From positions 1 to 7,288 of the forward strand of contig JANQMQ010000433.1 in assembly GCA_028279995.1 (NCBI GenBank): a stretch of 7,288 nt of DNA. Reading direction: 5' to 3'. Below, one piece after another: positions 1-6,337 of the stretch. The notes below the pieces were generated by a model. It searched no databases. It was not told where the DNA came from and worked only from the letters and a program-made list of their open reading frames with translations. A program made the translations under genes and the position numbers. Origin of the DNA: Candidatus Phaeomarinibacter sp. GTDB taxonomy: Bacteria; Pseudomonadota; Alphaproteobacteria; CGMCC-115125. Position 1 is the stretch's first letter. Every line of letters starts with the position of its first letter.

Positions 1-1044
1 CGCCCAGTCCGGCAACGCTGTGAAGTGAAGGTGGTGCGGACCCGCCCAGATGTAGAGAAAGATCAGCGCCCAGAAGTGAATGATCGACAGGCGGTAGGAA
101 TAGACCGGCCGCTCGGCGCGCTTGGGAATGAAGTAGTACATCAGCCCCAGGAAGCCGGCAGTGAGGAAGAAGCCCACCGCGTTGTGGCCGTACCACCACT
201 GCGTCATGGCATCCTGAACGCCCGACATCAGGATGTAGGACTTGTCGCCCGTGAACGACACCGGCACCGCCAGATTGTTGACGATGTGCAGCATGGCAAT
301 CGTCACGATGAAGGCGAGGTAGAACCAGTTGGCCACATAGATATGTGGCTCACGGCGCCGCCACAGGGTGCCGAGGAACACCAGCAGGTAGACCACCCAG
401 ACAACCGTCAGCCACAGGTCGATATACCACTCAGGCTCCGCATATTCCTTGGACTGGGTTACGCCGAATACATAACCCGTCGCCGCCAGCACGATGAATA
501 GCTGATAGCCCCAGAACACGAACCAGGGCGCAATGTCCCCGGCAAGCCGCGCCTTGCAGGTGCGCTGAACCACATAGAAAGACGTGGCAATGAGGATGTT
601 GCCGCCAAAGGCAAAGATCACCGCCGACGTATGCACCGGACGCAGGCGCCCGAAGTTCAGTTCGGCAATGCCGGTAAGCAATGTGGGATAGGCCAGCTGC
701 ACGGCAATCACGAGGCCGACAACAAACCCGACAATTCCCCAGAATGTGGAGGCAATCACGCCCCACCGGACGATGGCATCATTGTACTGAACCCCATCCG
801 GCGCCCGCGGTGTTGGTCCGCGCTGCAGAAAATCGAAGTGCCGGTCACCGATCCACATGATCGCCAGCAGGCAGAACAGCATGATCAGGGCACCGTGCAA
901 CATCATCGGGCCGCTTGAAGCGCCCGCAATGACAAAGATGCCCAGAAATGCGCCAAGGCCGAAGAGCACGATGGCGCCCCAGCCCATGGTCGTCAGCCGT
1001 CCGTCGTCCGCGATGGGAGGTTCAGGAGTGTTTGTATGCGTCAT
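1..1044 (-). CDS. ccoN: cbb3-type cytochrome c oxidase subunit I (CcoN), 3' part outside window
   Basis: Catalytic subunit of the high-affinity cbb3 terminal oxidase, which reduces O2 to water at a haem b3/CuB site in the cytoplasmic membrane. The first 348 codons are present; the frame stays open past base 1. Visible residues: His138 in [15 protein letters not shown] (low-spin haem b ligand), His287 in [11 protein letters not shown] (CuB ligand), and Tyr331 followed by His337-His338 in [10 protein letters not shown]. The spacings between His287, Tyr331 and His337/338 equal those of the Pseudomonas stutzeri His-Tyr crosslink and CuB ligands. Two extra hydrophobic segments (about residues 21-43 and 46-66) precede the core, which is seen in other alphaproteobacterial CcoN. 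The ATG at 1044 is the only usable start, because an in-frame TAA lies eight codons upstream; no canonical Shine-Dalgarno is visible. The remaining ligands and the ccoO/Q/P genes would lie to the left. A TTGA-N6-TCAA box lies about 100 bp upstream. Confidence 0.97.
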   Translation of the reverse strand, partial: MTHTNTPEPPIADDGRLTTMGWGAIVLFGLGAFLGIFVIAGASSGPMMLHGALIMLFCLLAIMWIGDRHFDFLQRGPTPRAPDGVQYNDAIVRWGVIASTFWGIVGFVVGLVIAVQLAYPTLLTGIAELNFGRLRPVHTSAVIFAFGGNILIATSFYVVQRTCKARLAGDIAPWFVFWGYQLFIVLAATGYVFGVTQSKEYAEPEWYIDLWLTVVWVVYLLVFLGTLWRRREPHIYVANWFYLAFIVTIAMLHIVNNLAVPVSFTGDKSYILMSGVQDAMTQWWYGHNAVGFFLTAGFLGLMYYFIPKRAERPVYSYRLSIIHFWALIFLYIWAGPHHLHFTALPDWA

Positions 1045-1139
1045 GACCCGACTTGCCCCACTTGATTAGATGCCCGCACCGGTCATAGGCGCATGGGCGT
1101 TTATGAGAGGCTAAGTGCAGTATCGCGGGGTTTACAACA

Positions 1140-1153
1140 TTGATATCTGTCAA
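1140..1153 (-). promoter_or_regulatory. FNR/FixK/Anr-type box upstream of ccoN
   Basis: The sequence TTGAT-ATCT-GTCAA contains both perfect half-sites of the FNR/FixK consensus (TTGA-N6-TCAA). Its centre lies about 102 bp upstream of the ccoN ATG. A box centred at -41.5 would put the transcription start near 1105 and leave a leader of about 60 nt. Only a poor -10 (CTTAGC-like, around 1112-1117) is visible. cbb3 operons are classic FNR/FixK targets induced under low oxygen, so the position and family agree. The identity of the regulator is inferred. Confidence 0.8.
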
Positions 1154-1267
1154 ATGGGCGCAAGAGTCGCAGTTGATAGGGGACACCTGTTGCACCGCAT
1201 CACCACTGCAGACCCAAGTCCCTACAACGGCAAAACCCCATAATGCCATGCCAGCAAAGGATTAGGG

Positions 1268-2359
1268 CTATACCTGAGGCGGCAGCTCGGATTCAGCTTG
1301 CAGCACACTGTGCAGTGCAGCGCGAAATTGCCGCAGCTCATCATCCGTGGTCTGAAAAGACGCAACCAGACGGATAATCCCCGACCCAATGTCCCACGGC
1401 ACAAACGAGACGCCCGAGTCGCGCAGTCGGGTGATGGCATCGTGGTCCTCAAAACGGACAAACACTTCGTCGCTTTCCACCGGGTGCAGCAACGTGACGC
1501 CGGAAACCTCATCAATGATCGAAGCCAGACCCTGCGCCTGCCGGTTGGCATGGGATGCCAGCCGCAACCAAAGATTGTCCGTCACATAAGCTTCAAGTTG
1601 GGCCGACAGATACCGCATTTTCGAGAACAGATGCCCACCGCGCATGCGCCGCGCTTCAAACTCCTCCGCCTTGGCGGGATCAAAGAAGATCGCAGCTTCT
1701 GCTGCCATCGCCCCATTCTTCGTCGCGCCGAAACTCAGGGCGTCCACACCAGCTCTCCACGTCACATCAGCAGGCGAGCAACCCAGATGCGCCACCGCAT
1801 TGGCAAACCGCGCCCCATCCATATGTACCGAAAGGCCCTCCCCACACGCTCGGTCACACAGCGCGCCCACCTCATCCAGGCTGTAGACCGTCCCGCATTC
1901 CGTCGCCTGTGTGAGACTGAGAACCTTGGGCAGCACATGATGCACATCGCCTCGCGGCAGAGTGGCCAAAGCGGCTTCCAGCCCCTCAACGGTGACCCGG
2001 CCATGCTGCCCCGGCACGGCAAAGAGCTTGGCACCGTTTGTGTAGAACTCCGGTGCCCCGCACTCATCCGCGTTGATATGGCTCATCTGCTCGCAGAACA
2101 CCGCCCCCCATGGCGGCGTGAGGCAGGACAGGATCAACGCATTGGCTGCGGTCCCTGTCGCCAGCGGAAAGATTCGGACCTCGCGTTCAAACAGTTCCGA
2201 ATACAGAGCATCAAGCCGGCGGGTGATTTCATCCCGCCCATACGCCCATGCGGGACCATCATTTGCACGCGCAAGCGCAGCCATTATTTCAGGCGCAACA
2301 CCGCTCGCATTGTCTGATGAAAAATGCACGCCCCACCCCCGTGTGCCGCCATGGGCCAC
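1268..2359 (-). CDS. ltaE: Threonine aldolase family protein (PLP-dependent, low-specificity type)
   Basis: Fold-type I PLP enzyme of the threonine aldolase/beta-eliminating lyase family, expected to cleave L-threonine or L-allo-threonine to glycine and acetaldehyde in the cytosol. Visible landmarks in the 363-residue reading: FSSDNASG near the N-terminus (compare FASDNYSG in Pseudomonas-type enzymes), GTAAN at 69-73 for phosphate binding, His94 stacking on the cofactor, HMDGARF at 179-185 with Asp181 for the pyridine nitrogen, and Lys214 in SFGATKNGA as the Schiff-base lysine. Length is normal and all key residues are present. The start is uncertain. The longest reading begins with GTG at 2359 without a Shine-Dalgarno; a GTG at 2329, preceded by a G-rich run and giving an N-terminus MHFSSDNASG, fits the family better (353 residues). 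The gene begins 22 nt after the membrane-protein stop, so co-transcription is likely. Actual substrate preference cannot be read from sequence. Confidence 0.92.
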   Translation of the reverse strand: MAHGGTRGWGVHFSSDNASGVAPEIMAALARANDGPAWAYGRDEITRRLDALYSELFEREVRIFPLATGTAANALILSCLTPPWGAVFCEQMSHINADECGAPEFYTNGAKLFAVPGQHGRVTVEGLEAALATLPRGDVHHVLPKVLSLTQATECGTVYSLDEVGALCDRACGEGLSVHMDGARFANAVAHLGCSPADVTWRAGVDALSFGATKNGAMAAEAAIFFDPAKAEEFEARRMRGGHLFSKMRYLSAQLEAYVTDNLWLRLASHANRQAQGLASIIDEVSGVTLLHPVESDEVFVRFEDHDAITRLRDSGVSFVPWDIGSGIIRLVASFQTTDDELRQFRAALHSVLQAESELPPQV

Positions 2360-2381
2360 CGAACCGAAATACCGATGTCAC

Positions 2382-2765
2382 CTAGTGCCCGCCGGCTCCC
2401 AGATAGGCCAGAAACGCACCGGCAGCTATGGCCACAAGCCCCCACAGACGGATCAGGTTGCCGGTGAGAAGCGGATTCATCAACCGCATGAAAGACGTCC
2501 CGAATGCCAGGAAGATAAGACCTTCGATCAGCGTAGCCGCCGAGATCGCTGTCACGAATATCTCAAGCGGCGTATCAATCTTGTGGTGGGTGACCAGAAG
2601 CACAGCACCAATGAAATAGACCACCACACCACACAAAAAGGACAGGCCGGCACTTTCCCGCAGGTCCGTCAGCATCGCTCGCGCCCTGTCCGGCGTCGCG
2701 AGAAGCGAAAACCCGGCGGCCAGCATGTAAAGCCCGAACCCAAGCGCAATTGCTTCCGTCATCAT
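2382..2765 (-). CDS. Small four-helix membrane protein of unknown function
   Basis: A 127-residue hydrophobic protein that I do not recognise. Four likely membrane helices lie at about 4-23, 38-59, 66-88 and 103-124. The first loop carries charged residues (TPDRARAMLTDLRES) and a His pair follows helix 2 (VTHHKID). I chose the ATG at 2765 (reading MMTEAIALG) because GAGGA stands 8 nt before it. The ATG at 2762 is equally close, and a longer reading from 2798 lacks support. It lies 64 nt after bufD and 22 nt before the threonine aldolase on the same strand, so it may belong to the bufferin transcript. A weak hairpin at 2808-2825 may separate them. The hydropathy profile and ribosome-binding site support a real gene; no function is claimed. 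Confidence 0.75.
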   Translation of the reverse strand: MMTEAIALGFGLYMLAAGFSLLATPDRARAMLTDLRESAGLSFLCGVVVYFIGAVLLVTHHKIDTPLEIFVTAISAATLIEGLIFLAFGTSFMRLMNPLLTGNLIRLWGLVAIAAGAFLAYLGAGGH

Positions 2766-2807
2766 TGGTTTTGTCCTCGCCTGAAAAAGCGAAAACAATA
2801 CAGCAGC

Positions 2808-2825
2808 ACCTGATGCCTGTCAGGT
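2808..2825 (-). terminator. Hairpin after bufD, weak terminator or processing site
   Basis: On the minus strand, ACCTGA and TCAGGT form a perfect 6-bp stem with a 6-nt loop, starting just after the bufD stop. The following sequence is T-rich only after about 10 nt (TATTGTTTTC), so it lacks the immediate U-tract of a good intrinsic terminator. It could attenuate or stabilise the buf mRNA, or be chance. Confidence 0.3.
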
Positions 2826-2829
2826 AGCG

Positions 2830-3273
2830 TCAGTGCGCAAACCGCCGCGCAATCAGATGATCCAGCGACAAAGGCCCAGGCCCCTTGATGATGAGATACA
2901 GCATGCCGACCGCCCACAGCAGGTGCAGGTTCCATGCGCCTGGATAGACAAATGTCTGGATGACCGCCGTCATCACCAGCAGGCCGAGCGCGCCAAAGCG
3001 AGTGCCAATCCCAAGGATCAGCATGATCGGGAACACATGTTCGGCAATCGTCCCCATGACCGCAGCCCAGTCCGAGGGGATCAGCGGCAGCGCATATTCA
3101 TGCTCGAACAGAAAATAGGTGGAGTCCTTGATGGTGAAGCCATCAACCTTCAGCCGCGCGGAGGTCCAGAACACACCTGCGACCGCAACACGGGCGGCAA
3201 TGGCGATGATCCATTCCGGCAGGGAAGACAGTAAACCAACTACCGTTCTTGTAAGGCCAACGATCTGTGTCAT
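2830..3273 (-). CDS. bufD: DoxX-family membrane protein of the bufferin operon (BufD/GigT-like)
   Basis: A 147-residue DoxX-family integral membrane protein. Four helices lie at about 20-40, 66-90, 92-110 and 113-131, with family-like stretches such as [19 protein letters not shown] after helix 1, [20 protein letters not shown], and a C-terminal [11 protein letters not shown]. DoxX proteins close the bufABCD and gigPABT gene clusters, and the DoxX member is thought to work in the membrane with the exported peptide; its exact role is unsettled. The start is the ATG at 3273. It overlaps the bufC stop as ATGA and has GGAGAG about 8 nt upstream, which points to translational coupling. The longer open frame to 3420 merely runs through bufC. 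Quinone or thiol chemistry is known for other DoxX proteins but is not evident here. Confidence 0.9.
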   Translation of the reverse strand: MTQIVGLTRTVVGLLSSLPEWIIAIAARVAVAGVFWTSARLKVDGFTIKDSTYFLFEHEYALPLIPSDWAAVMGTIAEHVFPIMLILGIGTRFGALGLLVMTAVIQTFVYPGAWNLHLLWAVGMLYLIIKGPGPLSLDHLIARRFAH

Positions 3274-4091
3274 GAGTTTGTCTCTCCAACCGTTGTCGGC
3301 AGAACAAAACTGCCGGCATTGAGCAACTCCGCAAAAACACTTTGCGGATCGCGTGTCTGTTCTTCTTCGAAGGCAGCAATCAATGCCCGGCCAAGCGTCG
3401 CGCCGCCCTTGACGGCACACAGGAAGGCGAAAGCGCCCGGCGATACGCGCCGCACGTCAACCTGAGCCTGCGGCTGGACCACAAAAATCCGCTCGTTGCG
3501 ATCCTCTTCAGCGATCGTCACCTGGCCATCCTGACCCGGCTGATTGGCCTGCCAGATGCGGGAAACCGGATAGGGCGACATCAGCAGTTGATGTGCCGGC
3601 ACAAGATCAAGCACCAGCTGATCCAGCGCCTGTTCACCATGGGTCTGCACATAGGCCTGCAAGTCGGTAGCCGTAACCGGCTCAGCCTCACTGCCGTGAT
3701 AGACCCGGTGCCAGGCATGTTCCAGCCGCGCCACATCAGGCAGATAAGGCAGGCTGCGGGCGGGCTCGAAACCGACCAGGAAACCCGCAAAGTCCGGAGC
3801 AAACCCGATCAACGATGCCTGCCGCGGCAGCGCATCCGGTGACGGGCGGTCCAGATAGACTTTCGCGGCAGCACGAAAGAACTCCTCACCCACCAGTCGC
3901 TGGCAAACGGGATACAGCGCCGCAAGAGCGTCAATCAGGCTTGAGGCGACGTTGTTGCGATAGACATCCATCCGCGCACGATGCGGCAATTGCTCATTGC
4001 CGATACTCGCAAGATCGAGCATTACCTGCCCGTTGGCCGGGTCTCGTAGTGACGCGGCAAATGTGCGTTGCAGTTCAGCGAGCTGGGACAT
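3270..4091 (-). CDS. bufC: DUF2063-family partner protein of the MNIO enzyme (BufC/GigB-like)
   Basis: A 273-residue protein of the DUF2063 (HvfC/BufC) family, annotated in older databases as a putative DNA-binding domain. In bufferin clusters it is the partner of the DUF692 enzyme and is believed to present the precursor peptide. The N-terminal domain shows the family pattern [13 protein letters not shown] (6-18), [19 protein letters not shown] (38-56), [20 protein letters not shown] (60-79) and [14 protein letters not shown] (114-127). The C-terminal half (about 150-265) is the second, less conserved domain. I chose the ATG at 4091, preceded by GGGAGA 6 nt upstream; the open frame extends to 4292 only by running through bufB. 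It overlaps the bufB end by 17 bp and the bufD start by 4 bp, so the three genes are tightly coupled. Confidence 0.93.
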   Translation of the reverse strand: MSQLAELQRTFAASLRDPANGQVMLDLASIGNEQLPHRARMDVYRNNVASSLIDALAALYPVCQRLVGEEFFRAAAKVYLDRPSPDALPRQASLIGFAPDFAGFLVGFEPARSLPYLPDVARLEHAWHRVYHGSEAEPVTATDLQAYVQTHGEQALDQLVLDLVPAHQLLMSPYPVSRIWQANQPGQDGQVTIAEEDRNERIFVVQPQAQVDVRRVSPGAFAFLCAVKGGATLGRALIAAFEEEQTRDPQSVFAELLNAGSFVLPTTVGETNS

Positions 4092-5082
4092 GATTGGTCT
4101 CCCGCGGGCTGTTGGGTTGTGACGACGGCGCGCCAAGAATCGTGCGTGCAGTCGCAACTTCCTGCGCCAGCACTTCCAACGGCGGCACATCCTGATCCCA
4201 TTCAATGAGGGTCGGACGCGCACCAGCTTTGTGCACGAATGCCCGATAGAGATCCCAGACCTCGGCTGAAGGAGCCGATCCGTGATCATCAATCTTCAGG
4301 GTCAGCCCGTTGCGTTCGTCATTTGAATGTCCTGCGAGATGAATTTCCCCGACGGCATCCATGCTGAACGCATCAAGATAGTCCTGTGCGGAACGCTGCA
4401 GATTATGCGCGCTCACCACCACATTATTTATGTCGAGAAGCAGGCCGCAGCCTGTGCGACGCGCCATTTCAGCGAGAAATTCCGTCTCCGGAATATCACT
4501 TTGTTCAAAGGCAAGATAGTTGGACGGGTTTTCAATCAGAATCGCGCGGCCAAGAGCATCCTGTGTCTGCTCCACATGCTGGCAAACAATATCCAGCGCC
4601 TCGGACGTGAGAGCCACAGGCAGAAGATCATTGAAGTAAGCTCCCCCGCTCTCGCACCAGGCAAGATGTTCCGACACCAGTTGAGGTTCATAGCGGTCGA
4701 CAAGCATTCGCAGCTGAGCCAGATGGTCTGGATTCAGCGGGCCCGCCCCGCCGATGGACAACCCGATTCCGTGGATCGATAGAGCATGCCGTTCACGAAT
4801 GGCTGTGAGATAGCGGTGTGGTGTGCCACCTGCCCCAAAATAGTTCTCCGCATGGACCTCGAAAAAGTCCACGTCCACGCCGTCACTCAGGATCTGCCGG
4901 TAGTGTTGTGGTTTGAGCGACATGCCAGCTGACCGAGGTTTGAGCGCAAGCGTTGCAGCGCTTTCAGGATCAGAGGCAAGAAGCCCGGATGACCGCAAGG
5001 ATGCGTCGGTCGCGAGGGGAATGCGACCGCCAGCTTGGGTACGCGCTGAATACATCTCAGGGGAATGGGTCATCCGGGACAT
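4075..5082 (-). CDS. bufB: DUF692 multinuclear non-haem iron oxidative enzyme (MNIO), bufferin-modifying (BufB/GigA-like)
   Basis: Enzyme of the DUF692/MNIO family, TIM-barrel proteins with a two- or three-iron centre that oxidatively modify cysteines in RiPP precursors. In bufferin clusters it acts on the DUF2282 peptide before export. Family motifs run in order: VDFFEVHAENYFGAGG (71-86), LSIHGIGLSIGGAGPL (101-116), LVSEHLAW (135-142), LIENPSNYL (182-190), GLLLDINNVVVSAHN (213-227), GEIHLAGH (245-252), IDDHG (264-268), LIEWDQDVP (292-300). Likely iron ligands are among His77, His104, Glu138, Glu184, Asp217, His226, His248 and Glu294. All are intact. The start at 5082 lies 45 nt after the bufA stop, with a modest ACGAGAC upstream. 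It gives about 50 extra residues before the usual GMSLKPQHY region, plus a polar tail of about 20 residues. ATGs at 5073, 5055 and 4923 are alternatives. Confidence 0.96.
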   Translation of the reverse strand: MSRMTHSPEMYSARTQAGGRIPLATDASLRSSGLLASDPESAATLALKPRSAGMSLKPQHYRQILSDGVDVDFFEVHAENYFGAGGTPHRYLTAIRERHALSIHGIGLSIGGAGPLNPDHLAQLRMLVDRYEPQLVSEHLAWCESGGAYFNDLLPVALTSEALDIVCQHVEQTQDALGRAILIENPSNYLAFEQSDIPETEFLAEMARRTGCGLLLDINNVVVSAHNLQRSAQDYLDAFSMDAVGEIHLAGHSNDERNGLTLKIDDHGSAPSAEVWDLYRAFVHKAGARPTLIEWDQDVPPLEVLAQEVATARTILGAPSSQPNSPRETNHVPAR

Positions 5083-5127
5083 GCTTTGGTCTCGTGTCTA
5101 GGTAAGCGTCACAAATGCGTTCTGGCG

Positions 5128-5424
5128 TTACGCGGGAACGTTGCTGTCGCTGTCTTCCAGAGACCCGTTGCCGAACGGTGTTTCGATGCTCGTGCAGGTA
5201 CCAGCCGGAACCAGCTTCCAGGCGTTGGACTGATAATCGATGGTGGACGTGCCCTGGCATGATGTGCCCGGACCGGCGGCACAGTCGTTTTCACCGGCAA
5301 GCGCAACGCCGTAGCATTTCTCCATATCTTCAGCGGCAGCAGGCGTTGCGGTCAGCGCGCCCATGGTAAGTGCGGCGGACAAGGCCCCGGCAGCGGCGAA
5401 TGCGGCAGTGGATGCGGTCTTCAT
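5128..5424 (-). CDS. bufA: Bufferin precursor peptide, DUF2282 family (BufA1/GigP-like)
   Basis: A 98-residue exported RiPP precursor. It has an N-terminal signal peptide (MKTAS, then Ala-rich hydrophobic residues to about 30, probable cleavage after Ala31 in TPAAA/ED). The core has four cysteines in family context: Cys37 ([11 protein letters not shown]), Cys48 (ENDCAAGPG), Cys56 (TSCQGTS) and Cys77 (VPAGTC). In the studied BufA1 type, the two central cysteines are reported to become 5-thiooxazoles and the outer two to form a disulfide, giving a periplasmic copper-binding peptide; this is family knowledge, not visible here. The tail after Cys77 is acidic (SLEDSDSN). The start is firm: AAAGGAGA stands 7 nt before the ATG, the strongest ribosome-binding site in the window, as expected for a peptide made in excess over its enzymes. 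First gene of the operon with bufB, bufC and bufD. Confidence 0.95.
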   Translation of the reverse strand: MKTASTAAFAAAGALSAALTMGALTATPAAAEDMEKCYGVALAGENDCAAGPGTSCQGTSTIDYQSNAWKLVPAGTCTSIETPFGNGSLEDSDSNVPA

Positions 5425-5797
5425 GGGTAGTCTCCTTTAAGGGTGTGAGATGTGTCTCGTGTTCCACGGCGTCCCCCACCGCACCCGTAAGGTCGGAAAC
5501 CGCTGCACAAAAAGGAACTCACGAAGCCGTCGCACTCCGTCAAACACCTGTGATGATGGCGCGAGGTCTGCTTGCCGATTGTGTCGGCACAGCGCACGTC
5601 GAAGCACGCAAGAAGAGTGTTTTTTTGGGGAGAGAGTCGTGCGCAAGAGGCCTGCGAACCGGACAAACGCGGCGGGGGACACCGCCGGCCCACAGGCGCC
5701 CTTGCGACAATTCGACAGTGCCAAATCCGCAGAAACTTGGGAAATCACGACATGCGTGAGGGCTCTCAAACCGGCGTGAAGCTGCGTGATTGCGGCA
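5425..5797. other. Gene-free stretch upstream of bufA
   Basis: Several short frames overlap each other on both strands here, but none has a recognisable protein, a convincing start or codon use like the flanking genes. The stretch must contain the bufA promoter reading leftward. I see no confident -35/-10 pair for the housekeeping sigma factor. I also see no ECF pair of the GTAAC...CGAA kind that I associate with Caulobacter SigF-type metal-stress promoters. A run of seven T at 5620-5626 lacks a GC stem before it. Confidence 0.6.
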
Positions 5798-5868
5798 GTT
5801 AACGATGTTTTTCCAGCTTTTTCGGGGCTTTTGCGCCGAAAATCGCGCCGGAAACATCGAAAATTAAC
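5798..5868. repeat. Nested inverted repeat (long imperfect palindrome)
   Basis: Three concentric pairs of arms share roughly one centre near 5831. They are GTTAA (5798-5802) with TTAAC (5864-5868), CGATGTTT (5803-5810) with AAACATCG (5852-5859), and TTTTCGG (5819-5825) with CCGAAAA (5836-5842). CC at 5813-5814 can also pair with GG at 5850-5851. All listed arms are perfect. It is not a normal intrinsic terminator, because no U-tract follows a GC-rich stem on either strand. It could be a protein-binding site, an RNA hairpin or a REP-like element; copies elsewhere cannot be checked from this window. Confidence 0.7.
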
Positions 5869-5885
5869 CTTTTGGATGTGGGGAA

Positions 5886-5906
5886 AAGGTCACCATTCCT
5901 GACCTT
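5886..5906. promoter_or_regulatory. Operator-like dyad AAGGTCA-N7-TGACCTT
   Basis: A perfect 7-bp inverted repeat with a 7-bp spacer, so half-site centres are 14 bp apart. It touches the possible -35 element at 5905-5910. The symmetry suits a dimeric regulator, but I do not recognise the motif. A plain RNA hairpin is the alternative. Confidence 0.45.
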
Positions 5907-5934
5907 GATTCATCCGGCCCCTCTCTGGCACTAT
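5905..5934 (+). promoter_or_regulatory. Possible sigma-70-type promoter reading toward gltB
   Basis: TTGATT (5905-5910) could be a -35 element and CACTAT (5929-5934) a weak -10, separated by 18 bp. The -10 matches only three consensus positions, though these include the key A2 and T6. If used, transcription would start near 5941 and give gltB a leader of about 445 nt. This is weak evidence. Confidence 0.25.
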
Positions 5935-6259
5935 CCCCCGGCTTTGCGGAGCCTGGACTCACCTATGTAATCAGGCACGGCATCGCGTGGGCGAAAAGGG
6001 CCGTCACCTCAAATGAGCGGCAGCCTGACTGAGGACCTCCCAAGAGAGCGACCCTGTCAGGTTTACCCTTAAGCCCTCAAGGCAAAGGCTTTCGGTGTCG
6101 ACCCCCTTGAACGAGCACATTCAGGCTCAGGGGGCGGCTCATGTTCGAAAGCCCCAAGGTCAATTTGCGACAAGGCGGCGTTCCGGCCGACCCGCGTCCT
6201 CTTAAGTCCCGGTGTTCTCGGGACGCAAAGTAAGGGACGGGCCAATCCGGTGACGGTGA

Positions 6260-6318
6260 TTGTCGTGTGAACTTTTCGGCCCAGATCATGGGCGCACCCC
6301 TTTGGGGCGAAAAGACAA
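6260..6318 (+). promoter_or_regulatory. Candidate structured RNA (three-way junction) in the gltB leader
   Basis: The perfect outer stem CTTTTCG (6272-6278)/CGAAAAG (6308-6314) encloses two hairpins that abut it. The first is GCCC-AGATCAT-GGGC (6279-6293). After a GCA linker comes CCCC-TTT-GGGG (6297-6307). A further TTGT (6260-6263)/ACAA (6315-6318) pairing extends the base below a 7-nt bulge. Every listed pair is Watson-Crick. It ends 67 nt before the gltB ATG, a usual distance for a cis-acting element. I cannot match it to a known riboswitch family. Confidence 0.35.
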
Positions 6319-6337
6319 CGGGTTGAATTTTGAGGGC

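Noticed and set aside
1022..1249. Minus-strand frame of 75 codons between the aldolase and ccoN.
   Set aside because: It spans the FNR-type box and ccoN promoter, overlaps the ccoN start out of frame, and has no family-like features.
3274..3420. Longer N-terminus for bufD.
   Set aside because: It runs through bufC. The ATG at 3273 overlaps the bufC stop as ATGA with GGAGAG upstream, and a DoxX protein starts there.
4092..4292. Longer N-terminus for bufC.
   Set aside because: The extra 67 codons run through bufB coding sequence, and the ATG at 4091 has a good ribosome-binding site and a family-like beginning.
5461..5465. GGAAC on the minus strand 37-41 nt before bufA as an ECF -35 element.
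   Set aside because: No CGTC/CGTT/CGAA -10 follows at a workable distance, and it would leave almost no leader.
5514..5541. GGAAC ... CGTC on the plus strand, like an EcfG general-stress promoter.
   Set aside because: The spacer is 19 nt rather than 16-17, and no gene follows on the plus strand for over 800 bp.
5601..5630. Run of seven T as an intrinsic terminator.
   Set aside because: Only a 3-bp CAC/GTG pairing precedes it; no GC-rich stem.
5425..5857. Several overlapping frames of 76-129 codons on both strands.
   Set aside because: They mutually overlap in many frames, have no good ribosome-binding sites or recognisable domains, and fit a low-stop GC-rich non-coding region.
5926..5950. 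TGGCAC resembling the -24 half of a sigma-54 promoter upstream of gltB.
   Set aside because: The GG-to-GC distance is wrong: the nearest TTTGC lies several bases too far, so the -12 half is not at the required spacing.
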